Shown in pieces: positions 9,454 through 21,329 of a stretch of 64,000 nt of DNA. This stretch comes from Polyporus tsugae (lineage: Eukaryota > Basidiomycota > Agaricomycetes > Polyporales > Polyporaceae): positions 3,224,001 to 3,288,000 of the forward strand of contig JAHRBS010000001.1 of assembly GCA_024305745.1 (NCBI GenBank), written 5' to 3'. The position numbers and the translations under genes were made by a program. The notes under the pieces were generated by a model. That model was not told where the DNA came from. It searched no databases and saw only the letters and a list, made by a program, of their open reading frames with translations. The stretch's first letter is position 1. Each line of letters starts with the position of its first letter.

Positions 9454-12346
9454 ATGGGCGGGCCTGCTGCAGTGTCGACAAGCAACAGTCGTGCGTACGC
9501 GCACCTCATCGACCGGACGAAGCCATGGTGGAAGAACACGCGGCTTATTAAGCTCAACTTGTGCATCGCACTTTTGTACGTGACGCCTTTCTGTTACGCG
9601 AGCTCCGAACTCAACCCACGCACTGTCTACAGGCTCATTACCTCGACGACGAACGGCTATGACGGTAGTATGATGAGTACGTCTCACGGCTACTCAACAC
9701 GAATTATGTCTCACTAACGGCCGGTAAAGATGGTCTCCAGTCGCTCCCTCAGTGGAATGTCGCGTTTAACTACCCGAGCGGCGGGAAGGTCTGTTGGGTT
9801 GCGCTTGTTCGATTTCTTCGGCGCGCGCTAACTTCCCTCGCAGCTGGGGCTCCTCAGCGCCATCCAGGTTCGTACGCTCGTAAGGGATCCGACCCGGCAT
9901 GAGAGTCCTCAACCTCTTTTCGTAGAACATCGGATGCCTCGCCGCGTACCCGTTCTCGCCGTACATGTCGGACGGCCTCGGACGGCGTGCAGCAGTCATC
10001 TTTGGGGCGATCGTGATGTGCATCGCGACGGTCATCCAGACCGCGTCGCACTCCGTGGGCATGTTCATCGGCGCGCGGTACGGCGAATCTCCCTCTCCCC
10101 AGTTGCAACGACTGACTGGCGATCGTCCGCCTCGTTGTATTGGGACAGGTTCCTGATTGGCTTTGGGCTGACCTTCGCAGCGGCTGCGGCACCGGTGCTC
10201 GTCACGGAGATCGCGTACCCGTCGCACCGTGCGCCGGCGACGTCGCTGTACAACACTTTGTGGTGCGTTGATCCCTTCTCGCGGCCCGCGTTACCGCTCG
10301 ATGACCGAGAACTTCGGGATCGATCCGTAGGTTCTTGGGAAGCATCATGTAAGTGCATATACCGGCCCGGCGTGAGTGGTTGGACGAAGGGCTTACCTCG
10401 CTCGTATTGCGACCGACCTCAGCGCTGCGTGGACGGTACGTTCGTTCCGTCTCTTCGTGCACGCCCTGACGCGGACGTCTCGGTCCGGTAGACATTCGGC
10501 ACGTTCAACGTTCCAACTAGCTGGGCATGGCGTATCCCTTCGGCTATCCAGGCGCTCCCGTCAGTCATCCAGGTCTTCCTCGTTTGGTTCATTCCAGAGT
10601 CTCCGCGTTGGCTGTGCTCGAAGGGGCGCGAGGAGGAGGCGCTCCGCATCCTCGCGTACTACCATGCGAACGGCGACCGGTAAGTTCGAGTTCGGGCGCG
10701 CTCGGAGCTGCTGCACATACCATACCATACGCTGACGCCGACACATTCGAGAACGGACCCGCTCGTCGAGTACGAGTTCGAGGAGATCCGTGCGGCGATC
10801 CAGTTCGACAAGGAGATCGCGGCGAACGTGGGTTGGTTGAGCCTCGTCAGGACTCCGGGGAACAGGCGGCGGTTGAGGATCATGATCGCGATCGCGTTCT
10901 TCTCGCAGTGGTCCGGGAACAACTTGATGTGCGTTCCGAGTTCGTCTGCTTACCGGCGAGTATTCCTTCAACTGACGCGCGCGCGCTCTCAGTGCCTACT
11001 GTACGTGACTCGGCCATTGGCGGCGTCGACTCCTCCTGATCTCTGTATCTCTATCTCTAGACATGAACAAGATCTTCACGGCCATCGGCAGTGAGTGCCC
11101 CGTTCTGGCGCTCATTCGTTGAGCCTCCAGTCTAATTTGTGCCATAGTCACCGACCCGAATACCCAGCTTCTCCTCGTGAGTGAACCTCTTCAACGATGT
11201 TGCTTGACACCGGCTAATGTTGGCGGATTCTTCGACAGAACGGTATCCTGAACATTTACAACTTCATCATCGCCATTATTGCTGGCTTGCTGTGCGATAA
11301 GATTGGACGGCGGCCGCTGTTCATCGCGTCGACGATTGGTACAGTCTGTTTGATCTCCACACACCGCGCATACGCTGATGACGTCGACCACGCAGGGATG
11401 TTCGTGTTCTGGGTGCTGCAAACGGCCTGCTTCGCGGTGTACTCCGAGACGGGAAATGTTGTCGCTGCGCACACCTTCGTCGCCATGATCTGTGAGTGAC
11501 TACGACCTACGACTGTTATCAGGCACTGACGTGCTGTTGCGACCAGTCCTCTTCTACGCGTTTTGTGAGTCGTGCTTCATCTTTCGCTTTCGTTTCGATG
11601 ACTGACTATGCGTGTCTAGATGATGTTGGTGAAGTTGTCATGGTCGACTTCTTCGGACGCTGACGGTCGGCTTAGATTGCCTTTACGCCACTTATCGTCT
11701 CGTACACGGTTGAGATCTTGCCGTTTGCGCTTCGGGCGAAAGGCTTCACCGTGTTCAACTTTTCGTTGACGCTCTCGCTGATCTTCAACCAGTGCGTTCC
11801 ACCCGTTTGACGTGCTCACTAGCCGTTTACTGATGTCCGGGCAGGTACATCAACCCAATCGCGTTGAACGCGTGAGTACCATCAGTTTCCGATACTTCGT
11901 CGGCTGACACAAGGGTTTTGCGCAGTCTGGGATGGAAGTACTACGTACGTCCGGATATCCGTCGTGACTGCACCTTCCGTCTGACCGATGATAGATCGTA
12001 TACGCGTGCTGGCTCGTGTTTGAGATCGGCTTCATCTGGTGCTTCCTCATCGAAACCAAGAACGTAAGCGTCCGCGTTCCGTCCGTCGTTTCGGTCTTCC
12101 GCTCATTATTTTGTTGTTATCCTTAGCGCACGCTGGAGGAGACGGCTGCGTGAGTGTTCATCCGATGTCTGTTTCGCTACGCTGTCTGATAAACCGCGTC
12201 ATTGCAGCCTATTCGATGGAAAGGACAACGCGGATATGCTCGCACAGCACGCGGCGGTCAACACCGGCGTGACGATCTCGGACCAGCACTCGGACCGGGA
12301 GAAGGGCCCGTCCGAAGACATCATCGAGGAAGTCAAAAGCAGCTGA
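9454..12346 (+). CDS. MFS sugar transporter (hexose/lactose permease type)
   Basis: A plasma-membrane proton-coupled sugar porter of the major facilitator superfamily (sugar porter family). By hand I resolve 23 exons totalling 1590 nt, 529 residues, every junction GT-AG and in phase. Family motifs: DGLGRRAA in the loop after helix 2, IPESPRWL after helix 6, DKIGRRPLF between helices 8 and 9, and ETKNRTLEE after helix 12. The N-terminus (up to KPWWK) and C-terminus are hydrophilic. The motif set resembles fungal lactose-permease/hexose transporters, but substrate cannot be read from sequence. Three exons are tiny: 13 nt (10423-10435), 8 nt (10993-11000) and 5 nt (11620-11624). Exon limits: 9454-9575, 9633-9676, 9730-9788, 9844-9867, 9926-10077, 10149-10262, 10331-10348, 10423-10435, 10492-10679, 10752-10928, 10993-11000, 11061-11090, 11148-11176, 11239-11338, 11396-11491, 11547-11564, 11620-11624, 11676-11791, 11845-11871, 11926-11944, 11995-12063, 12127-12149, 12208-12346. 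Confidence 0.93.
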
Positions 12347-13133
12347 AACCCGAGTGCTATGCGTTCGTTCGTTCCGGAGACCCGCAGTGTCGAGCATTAG
12401 ACTTTTTTTTTTCTCCTTCGCACGTACACGTTCAAGTTTCCGACTCCAGATGAAAGACACGGCCGCATTCAAGACGATAATGCTGTACTTGTATGTATCC
12501 GAGTCATGACCGGGACCGCCGACTCTTGGCTTTATATGTTCCGTCAAGCTTCAAGGCTCGTACGGTGCTTACTGCAATGTATCTGTATCTATTACGCATC
12601 GTGATGTTCGATACACAAGTGACTCGTTAGGACGAATCTACTAGTAGGCTATTCAGGCTGCTCTGCTTCGTTTCACGGCGTGGCGGTGGTACTGGTACTT
12701 ACATATGAGTCGTTACACCTAACTTCGCGGGATGCCAATCGATGACGCCTTGAATTCGGCATAGCAAGTGTATGGTAATGGCGGGATTATTCCAAAGGCT
12801 GTGGAACAGGTTACGGGCATGATGACCTTCGTGCGGCGGCGGCCGACGTCGGGATCCGACCAGGTCTGCCCGGGCCGGGTGGCCACCTGGCGCTTGTTGG
12901 GTGATTTGCTGGTCGGCGCTCATGTATGCGGCTGAGCGCACAGTCCGAACTTGGTTGAACTTGTCGACCAAGAACTTGAAGAAGCGACCTGTGGGCAAAT
13001 TCCCGCACAGCATGTGGACGATTGGGCGCGGGACGTTGGATATAAGGCACGACGGCCGGGGATTTTGGGGAGAAGGGCTACCATCTCTCCTGATCAGTAT
13101 CGAGCCCGCCGCAGACGCTACGACTCTAGTTCC
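12347..13133. other. Intergenic: transporter 3' flank and ZZ-gene promoter
   Basis: No separate gene recognised. A minus-strand open frame of 168 codons (12699-13205) overlaps the start of the ZZ gene and has no recognisable domain. An open frame in phase with the ZZ gene continues upstream of its chosen ATG at 13134 to at least 12951 but offers no ATG there, so 13134 is taken as the start. Confidence 0.4.
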
Positions 13134-16100
13134 ATGCCTACCGAGTTCTCGGATGCAGCCCTTCAGGAGGCCGAGGCAGCAATCATGGCCAGCCAGGCCT
13201 ATCAAGCATCGAAGGGAGAAAAGGTTCTCAACAAGATAGGTGAGTGGTAGACGTGATGTCTAAACGCGCCGAAGCAACCTGATCCATCTCCATTCACCAT
13301 GAACAGGAGATGTCGTTATTGGAACCAACAGCAAGTACGAAGCGATAGCTTCGAATGAAATCGCGACTCAGGCCTTCTCGGTCGTGAAAGACCACGTCAG
13401 CAACTTCGTGCAGAACAGCAAAATCCTCGTGGGTGTACTGGATGAAGTGGCAAAAGCGCATCCTTTCATTCAAGGTATGCGAACCATATCTCCGAATCCT
13501 CTCTCTTGCTGACCGCCAGTGGAAGTCGCGGTCTCCTTATTAAAGGCGGGCTTGACACTCGAGCTCACTCGTCGCGAGAATGATGACAAAGTTATCGCTT
13601 TGAACCTCACCATGTGTGACATGATGCAAGTCCTCGCGATGTACGCCCTCCATTTCCCTTGACGTCGGGTCTGCAGCTGAATCTTTTATCAGGCTGAAGC
13701 GAGTTGCAGATCCGAAAATGCCCGAACCAGACGGCCTCACGATCGAGGACCGTCTGAAGCAATGTATGGGCACGATCATCGACTCGATAAAGCTCTGCGC
13801 AAAGGTCTGTGACAGCTACCAGAAGCGACACACGGCCGGTACGCCTTTCCCGGTGCACTTGACGCTTCTGATTTCATTGCTCATGCCATGCGCACTTCCC
13901 CTCCCGGCAGTCAAGTTCTTCACGTCTCTCAAGTGGCAGGCAAAGTTTACCGACGTCGCGCAGCAATTCGCGGACCACAAGACTGCCATCCAGTTCGATC
14001 TTCAGATCCACGCCTCCGTCGGGATCACCACCGCCAACGTCACCCTCAACGCCGTGTCGACGGACGTGGGCAGGCTCACGGAGAACGTCGGCAAGCTGAT
14101 GGAGGTCGTCTTCGAACGCATGCGGTCGCCGGAGGAGCGCGAAGTCGCCTCTCTCGTCGCGTCGCAGCCGGGTGGAGTTGAAGCGGCCCTGAAGAACGAC
14201 GTGCTGTTGGAGCAGGTGCTCGCGGCGCAGAGGTCGAAGGATGGGAAGGGCAGTGCGAGGCGCCATGGGGCCGGCGCCCAGCCTGAGGACAGGACGAGGA
14301 GTATCGCGGAGCTGCGGCAGGAAGTGAACAAAGACGTGGAGCAGGTCCTCGCCGACAACAAGTACTTCGACCAGAAGTTCGAGGTTGTGCGGGTGCAAGT
14401 GGACGAAGTCAAGGTGACGATCAGGCGCGAGACGGATCAGATGATCGACACCCTTCTCGGCGGTCCTCACGAGAGGATCATCGACCGTGTGAGTCCGAGG
14501 CGTCTGCCAGGTTCTTCAATATGTTGTTCTAATGGGCGATTCCAGGACATGTACCATGTATGGAAAGAGATGGTAAGCCCCGCAATGTCGTCGGTGTTGT
14601 GTGAAGGAGCATGACTAGTTTCTACTAGGGGTGGAGAGGCAGCGTGAAAGCAAAACACCTGGTTATGGCGCTCCGAGACCACTTCGCCGAGGGTAGCCGC
14701 GCTGCGCTCGCCGTCATCCGCGACATCACTAGCAACCCACGGGAGACGTCTGCTTCCCAGGTGGTAGATGAGATCGCAAATATCGCCAGCCGTGTGGACC
14801 CCAACGCCTCCGAAGAAGACCAGTGGGCATTCAATTACATCACCATTCTCCGGATGCAGCCTCTTATTGAGGCGCTAGACGACGATGTCTCTTCTTTCGT
14901 CACCATCTCCGAGGTCAATACATTCACGGCAGCGCGACCACTCACTTGGAGGTGAGTGTTGAAACTCACATGCCGGTGCGAATACAAGCTCACGATGGTG
15001 ACAAACAGCCTCCCGCGTTGGATTTCGTACTGGACGTGCGGCTTCGAGATGACAGTACAGTGGTACTTCCGTCGTATCCGCAAGGTCTTCGCCGAGATCT
15101 ACCACTCTAGCAACGCTGCATTGCCCTCCAACCGCAAGCCGATCTCCATGTTCGTTGGCTGTTGGCAGACACGTTGGGCGGAAGACGTCCTCTCCGGGCT
15201 CCACAATGTCGAGGAATGGGACGATACCAATTGGGAGGACGACTACGTGTTCCTCAAGTTCAAGGACTACGTAATGGAGAACGAGAGGAGGATGGAGCGC
15301 AGCCTTCGCGGGGTCAATTACTCCCTCGACGCGGCGAACACGTTGATCATCGTCGCGGGGGAGGGCAGACCGGAGAAGGTGGGATCTACATCTGTATCAC
15401 GTCCGCGCTTGATTCACTCATCGCTTCAATAGTACGTTCTTCCCCTGATATTCCTCTTGATGCGCAGGGCGCTATGGATCATCAAGCAAGCGGCCTCAGT
15501 CACTCTCCACGCCCGCGAGCTTGAGGTGATATTGTATTCGCTCTCGGTTCTTGCAGATGGCGTCTACGAGCGCGTCCGCACACTGCAAGGTGTGTTTCCT
15601 CCCTCGCGGCTGCCCCTCCACGATCGATCTGTGAATCGTGCTCACCTCGTTCCAGCAATGTACAAGTTGCAGAACCAGAATGAAAGGGATCAATTGAGCA
15701 AGTTCTTGAATCTTCTACGGATTGGTTCGTCTGGTTGAAAAGCTTGGACAATGGATGGCTCGGACGAGTTTGCTGACACCCGCGTACGTACATATAGTAC
15801 AGGTACGCCTTCGAGGATGCGGAGATCGGACCGTACTGGCTGCGAAGCCCCACCACGGACACGTCTCAGATAACCGAGGATGTGAACGCGGCCGCCACTG
15901 GCGAGAATGCCGAGGCGGCTGTTCCGCTATTCTATGGTGCACAAAAGGAAGATCTCGAACTGCTTGCAGATCCAGCATCATCAGTTGATGAGGTAACAGC
16001 CAACTCGGCCGGCGTAACCGTAACACATTCGCTCGTCGGACATTGGAGCGGCGCGTTCACGTATAACACCGTCAATTGGGGGGGCTCAGATGGCCTGGTC

Positions 16101-17810
16101 AGTTTCAGCATCTCAGCCCATGAGGAGGATGGGGGCATCAGTGGCTCTGGCACCGACACTTTTGGGCCGTTCACAGTCAAGGGAGCTCTGGTGGGTGATC
16201 AGTTGACGTTCCTGAAGGAGTATAGCATCCTTCAGTACGGCACCAAGGTCGCATGGCGGTATCAGGGCACCCTCGACGAGGAGCGGGACGGGATCACCGG
16301 GACATGGGGAAGTCCCGGGCCCGACGATCACTTTCGGTCTGTCGCGGAAGAGGAGACCAACGGCAATGAGGCCGATGACGATGGAGCTCGCGATGACTCG
16401 GAGAGGTGCGTGGATAGTACTAAGGCTTATGGGATCTCGAGGTCACTGATGGGAACTACACAGTAACGAAGAGGACACAGACGGTGAGGCGCCACCCGAT
16501 AACGACGTGCAAGACAAAACGGGGCTTCAGGATGGCGGCGAGGTTTGTGAGGGCGAAGATGAAGACGAGGAAGGCGGGAGCGACGAAGATGGAGATGACA
16601 AGGATGGGAGTGGGGATGGGGAGAACGACGATGATTCTACCTCAGGCGTCACTTCCACTACGACTGGGACGTTCTTCCTCAAGCGCCGTCCGTTGGAGTA
16701 CCTCCTCGCATGCCCCTCGGACGAAGAATTCGCACAAAACCGGCCCCGGGCACTCTGGAGGCTGGCTCTCAACTACACCACCCGAGTGGTACAGAGCCGA
16801 ACTTTAAGCTGGAGAGGGTTGTCTGAACGACGCCGGCTACGTCGACGGTATGTCGAACTTGTGAAATTCAAGCAACAGTTCCCCATGGACTCTGGGATGG
16901 CTCAAGAATGGGCCGATTTGGTCAAGCACATTCATCCAGATGACCTTCATTTGTGGCATTGCATAGCGACGTACCAGGATTGGCGCGACCCTGTTCACAC
17001 GTGAGTTGCTTGGAACCTTCCTTCGAGATCGTTGCTTAACGGGCTGGCTGCAGATTCACCAACTGCGACTCGTGCCGCGCTCGTGCAGTTCCCGGCGTGA
17101 ATGGGACGACGCCGTTCTCGCCATCTCGCTACCTTTGTATCGACTGCTCGAACGAGGAAGTCGATCGCAGCATCGATCTCTGCGTCAACTGCTTCTCCGA
17201 TAACAAATCCGCGACCCGAGGCGACACCGTTCACAGCCCGACCCATAGCATCCTCCAACTACGCACGATAAGGCTGAGAGTCTACCGGCACACACTTCTC
17301 GCGTTGGGAACGAGCGCGTCACGATGGGCATCCGAGCTGGTCGATTCCGGGCTCCATGCGCTCACGAGTCCTTTATCGAAGGCAAGGGGTGCGTTCTGTG
17401 TCGAATGCAACAAGCCGATCAAAGAGCAACCATTTTGGTATTGTATCGACTGTCAGGGTAAGCAGGACTTCGATCGCTTGTGTGATACTCGTGAAGCTGA
17501 TTGCGATACAGAGCCTGCGTTCGTATGTTACGACTGCAACAAACGGGTCGAGAGGGAGAAACCGTGGCTTGTCCAGTGGGTCGCGAACACCAACTACCAT
17601 AACACCCACGACTGGTCACACACGCTCGTCTCTGTCCCTGACCCAGACGTCTGCGGGGAGTCGGATGAGGACTCGAAGTCGTCCACGGAGGAACGCTTGG
17701 CTCGGATGGAGGAGAAGCTGGACAAGCAATCCGCGAACTTGACGTCTCGCCTGGACACTTTGGAGAAGCTTCTGGAACGGCTGCTGAACACCACGCAGGG
17801 ACCCCAGTAA
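13134..17810 (+). CDS. Large protein with helical N-terminus, beta-rich module and two ZZ zinc fingers
   Basis: Fourteen GT-AG exons in phase give 1303 residues: 13134-13239, 13307-13474, 13520-13640, 13693-13838, 13911-14488, 14546-14572, 14629-14951, 15009-15378, 15433-15589, 15656-15728, 15803-16405, 16464-17000, 17054-17457, 17512-17810. Layout: an amphipathic helical region (about 30-210; ENDDKVIALN, CAKVCDSYQK) reminiscent of the four-helix MLKL/HeLo-like domains of fungal cell-death proteins; a charged coiled region; a conserved helical middle (about 400-690); a glycine-rich beta module (about 740-860; HWSGAFTY, GSGTDTFGPF); a long Asp/Glu-rich linker (about 870-950); and two ZZ fingers near the C-terminus. 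Finger 1 is CDSC/CIDC/CVNC; finger 2 is CVEC/CIDC/CYDC followed by HDWSH. A short coiled coil ends the protein. ZZ fingers bind zinc and protein tails or ubiquitin-like partners. A regulated-death role is only an inference from the N-terminus. Exon 10/11 borders are the least certain. Confidence 0.8.
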
Positions 17811-18946
17811 TACTACTGATAAATCGACAAAGGGGAGAGAATCGTACTGGTATAAGCACGCTGGAATATATATAGTGTATCGAGGTACTTGAATGGTTTT
17901 TGAGATCACGGGAAGGACCAAAGGACGAGGCAGCGGTAGAATACTGGTCGGTTCCGTATGCCGCGGCCAGCCCCTGGCGGCGAACTCAGACTCGACTTCC
18001 ATGTTGCCCGCCTGCGCAACATCCCAGACCTGCTCATTGCGTCCACGACGTCCCAATACTTGCTGCAGCTTACGATGCCGAATAAAGCTGCGGACCCTGA
18101 CAGTCGATACAATACCAAAACGGCTGCTCTTCAAGTTTGATCGGCTTTCCGATAGTGAAACATACTCTACAAGTGGTAGAACAGAGGCGTACATACAACG
18201 GCGGGTGGTGAACTCCAGGACAATTCAGGGGGGCAAACTCCGGCGTATTGCAGGCACGCGCGCCTTGAAGAGTGTACGCAAATGCAGCGCAGGGGAGCCG
18301 ACAGGCGGGTGAGCCAACGATGCCAGTGGGCGCGTTATACGTGAACTGAACTCGTTGCGTTACGCGGTCCTGCACGCGCGTGGAGATGAAGGTGCAAGGG
18401 AGACCCGAAGGAGAGGTGATGGGCAATCAGACGTTCTGGGTGGACGACCCAACTGACCCGGGAAGCACAAGAACAGCTACCAGCACCCTGAGGGAACGAG
18501 GAGAGCCAAACCTTTACGCAGGCAAGTCCAATATACCACTGCACAGTCGCGTCGCGAATCCGCGAGCCTATCTTGACTCCTGCAGACGCGGCAAGCCCGC
18601 GCTCGGGAACCGCGCCACGAGAAGAAACGGACGCAGCCAGGCCTCTTCGTCTCCGTCTGCGTGCAAGTCGATCCCCGTGTCATCTCACGTTGGGATCACG
18701 GCGGTCAAGTCGCCCGGAAAGTCCTCGAAGTACCCTTGCGAGACGATGCGTGGGGTAGTAACCTACTTGAGCTCAGAGGGCTGCGGGAGGGCGAGCGGGG
18801 ACGCAATTACGGACGCGATCGCAGCTAGGGGAGATTGAGGTGGAGAGCAAGGCCAGCCCACTCAAGCTAGGTAAACGCCGGATATCTGATAGAAATGTGC
18901 ATACCTGAGCCGAAAACACATCCTGAAGAAACTGTCGTGCCTCCGG
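17811..18946. other. Intergenic stretch with a ZZ-gene fragment
   Basis: About 1.1 kb between the ZZ gene and the second kinase-like gene, two genes that converge here. Apart from the inverted ZZ fragment near 18086-18165, nothing is recognised. A 152-codon plus-strand open frame at 18380-18838 has no domain and reads like random GC-rich sequence. Confidence 0.4.
18086..18165 (-). pseudogene. Inverted fragment of the ZZ-finger exon
   Basis: Read on the minus strand, this piece repeats part of exon 13 of the neighbouring ZZ gene. It shows KPIK, then EEQPFWYCIDCQG, against KPIKEQPFWYCIDCQG in the gene at about 17410-17457, with one short insertion. The DNA match ends close to the exon 13 splice donor. 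It is an inverted, partial duplication of some 60-80 bp lying about 0.6 kb from its source, with no sign of the rest of the gene. Confidence 0.65.
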
Positions 18947-20241
18947 TTACAGCTCCTCCTCCGAAGCGCGCTCCCATCGTAGGCTCCACTTGTACGTCCA
19001 AACGTCTTCTCCCACAAAAACCCAAACAAGTCTGAGCAGTACAACCCCAGCCGCACCCTCTTCGTCCTGCGAACGCTTGGCCTCGACCCATTCATCCTCG
19101 CCTTTATCCTCCCTACGCAGCCGACAGTTGCCGAGGTCGACGAGCACCACCGCGTCCTCGACAACAGCCGGATCTTCCCCATGCGAAGACGGGGAGACAA
19201 AAGGCTCGCGGATCAGGAAGTTGTCCATCCGCACGTCCTCGTTAAGCACGTCGAAGTCAGATATGTGATCGACGATTTTCATCACTTGGTCGCACAACGT
19301 CGCCAGGACTCTATTCGGTAGCGCCGGGTCGCGCACCGTCCAAGTCGTGACGAGCTCCCGAAGTGTCAACGACGGGATGTATTCGAGCAAGAGCCCGGGG
19401 ACGGTCTCGGTGACGGCAGATCCATCGGGGCAGGCGTCGGGGATGACGATCTCGTATTCGACGGCGCCGTACAGCATCGGGATCTTCTTCCCTTGGAGGG
19501 CGCGTAGTTGCTCGTATGTCGTGCGCTCTGCGTTGAACACCTTCTGCGCGATGTGCTGGAGGTATGCTTCTAATTCGTCCTCGGTGATCGGATAATCCTG
19601 CATGAATGCCGCGTCGTCGAAGTCCAGCGGCGACTCGGCACCGGTCGCTAGGTCGTCGAGGTATTCCCGGTACTCGCGCTCCTTGTCGAGGGACCACCAT
19701 GGATGGTCCTTGTCCCATTGATCGCGGACATTTGAAAGACAGCGGCGGTCGTATAATTTGAGGATCGCCGAGGAAGGCAGGGAGATTCCGTCGTGGAGCG
19801 ATGTGGAGGGCTGGGGCTGACCGAACGAGACCAGGAGGACGGGAGAGACGGTGAATGGACGGAATGCTTTCACTATTGTGCAGGTCAACGGCATGCGTTC
19901 TGTGGATGAGGCCGAGCTAGTATTCGGTAGGAAGAGGTGCAGCGGTTTGCCCTCGACGAGCTCGGGAAGGATGAGAATTTGCCTAAAAACCGAAGAGATT
20001 GGTTAGGGAGGCAAGGTGAATTCATCAAACTAGCATACTCCTTGTCCTTGTCAGATTCGGTCGATAATGGGGGCCCTAGAAGGGTCGCGTCGATGTTCGG
20101 GAGAAAGAGATCGCGGGCTTTGTCCTGGACGTCGAGGTCGGGAAGGATGAGAGTTTGCCTAAAATGAGGAGATCAGTTAGGGAAGACATTGCAAGGTGAG
20201 TTCGTCAATTTAACATACTGCTTGTCGGCTTCGGTGGACAT
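18947..20241 (-). CDS. Protein-kinase-fold protein, paralogue 2, with duplicated exon
   Basis: Three exons, 20241-20219, 20158-20039 and 19982-18947 (GT-AG introns of 60 and 56 nt, both phase 2), give 392 residues starting MSTEADKQ. Kinase-like landmarks match the sister genes: ILKLYDRR, NEDVRMDN (Asp and Asn kept, His replaced by Asn), and VDLG in place of DFG. Exon 2 (40 codons; TLILPDLDVQ, DLFLPNIDAT) is a diverged copy of the beginning of exon 3 (ILILPELVEG, HLFLPNTSSA), and the introns before both also resemble each other, so an exon plus intron was duplicated in tandem. The 120-nt length keeps the frame. The gene points away from paralogue 3, 1.5 kb off. Function unknown. Confidence 0.72.
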
Positions 20242-20512
20242 TGTGCTAGAAAGTATTCGAGGATGATGAACAGACGGCGGTTCGAGTGAGATTGAAATTC
20301 AATCTCAGCTTACGAGGATAATCCTTACGTCAGCTGCTGCTGCTGCTTGGTTGCATAACTAACCAGTCGTTACTCATAACACGCCATTCGCCCTCCTTCT
20401 CACCGGACACCCACACCCCGAAGTTTGTCGCCCTTCGTATGGCTAGGTTTGGACCGACGCTCAAGGCTCCAAAACGGTCCGTACGTTGGCAGATCATTGA
20501 CGGCAATGCCAA

Positions 20513-20720
20513 CAACATGGCGCCATTCATCGTGGCTCGGGACTCTCCACGACTTCGTGTTTTGCCGTCAGATTGGCTTGGTCCTTACGTTGTTGGGACT
20601 GATGTCGACGGAGGGGCTGGGTGGATATACGAGACTGGGGTCATGGTGTCTCGGTACGTTTTCTTCACGTCGTCTCATTCCCTATGCCCCCCATTTTCTA
20701 CTGCTGAGCTACGAGACATG
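20513..20720 (+). repeat. Left arm of an imperfect inverted repeat between kinase-like genes
   Basis: This segment is similar, by eye at roughly three quarters of positions, to the reverse complement of 21330-21550. Shared landmarks include AACATGGCGCC at the outer end and GGAGGGGCTGGG followed by CGAGACTGGG and TCATGGTGTCT. The two arms lie symmetrically between the divergent paralogues 2 and 3. No coding function could be assigned; open frames in the two arms disagree. Confidence 0.65.
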
Positions 20721-20840
20721 GGTGTTCAGGGCGGCTGCGTAGAACGTCAGCGGGATGGGGACACGTCTGTGACTGTCATTCTTGCGCTGCCCTTGTGTAC
20801 TAACTCGAACGTCTATCGTAACCCGCCTGCCTTCCTTCCC

Positions 20841-21110
20841 TAGTAGTCCCCGTAAACAATCTCAAAACGCGCGCCGTAAACCCAGTTCCAGAGTCCCTTG
20901 TCCCCCAACCTCATCCACGAGATATCCCCGCATCTCATGTGAGTTCGCGCGCGCAAGGCGGTCGACGCTCCGGCATTATACCAACTTTCAAGTTCAAGGT
21001 CAAACTTCGAAGCAATGGTACGTCGGAGGCCGGACGCACGCGGCGCGACAAACGCGACCGTAAGTTACAAACTCTTTCGTTCCGCCCGCCGCCTCATGCA
21101 GTGACTGCAC
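20841..21110. pseudogene. Collapsed copy of the 23.0-24.4 kb locus
   Basis: Two separate parts of the right-hand locus are found joined here. 20841-20935 matches 23037-23120, the 3' end of the minus-strand gene: the copy reads GLWNWVYGARFEIVYGDY before its stop, against GRRNWVYGAHFEIVYNWD. 20936-21110 matches 24191-24370, upstream of the same gene. About 1.1 kb of gene body is absent between them. It therefore looks like a duplicate with an internal deletion, located in the centre of the kinase-gene palindrome. Confidence 0.6.
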
Positions 21111-21329
21111 TTGCCACTTCCCCCCTGTACGTCCTTCAAGTACGCCGTTGCCGCCTCCAGTCCAAATGGTACGACAGCGCTGTCAGGTCTTAGGAGTCAT
21201 CTTGCAGGAGGACCTGGGGTCGCGCAACATCCGCGCAAGAGCACACCGAAACGAAGGGCTAACATTGCTGTGTATTCGCTCACCAGCCCTAGAGTTGTGT
21301 GGGGATATGCGACGGAAGATAGAGGTACG

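Noticed and set aside
13874..14470. 198-codon minus-strand frame inside the ZZ gene
   Set aside because: Antisense shadow of the conserved plus-strand exon 5; composition mirrors the sense codons.
18380..18838. 152-codon plus-strand open frame
   Set aside because: No recognisable motif or homologue, low-complexity composition and no upstream signals. Treated as intergenic.
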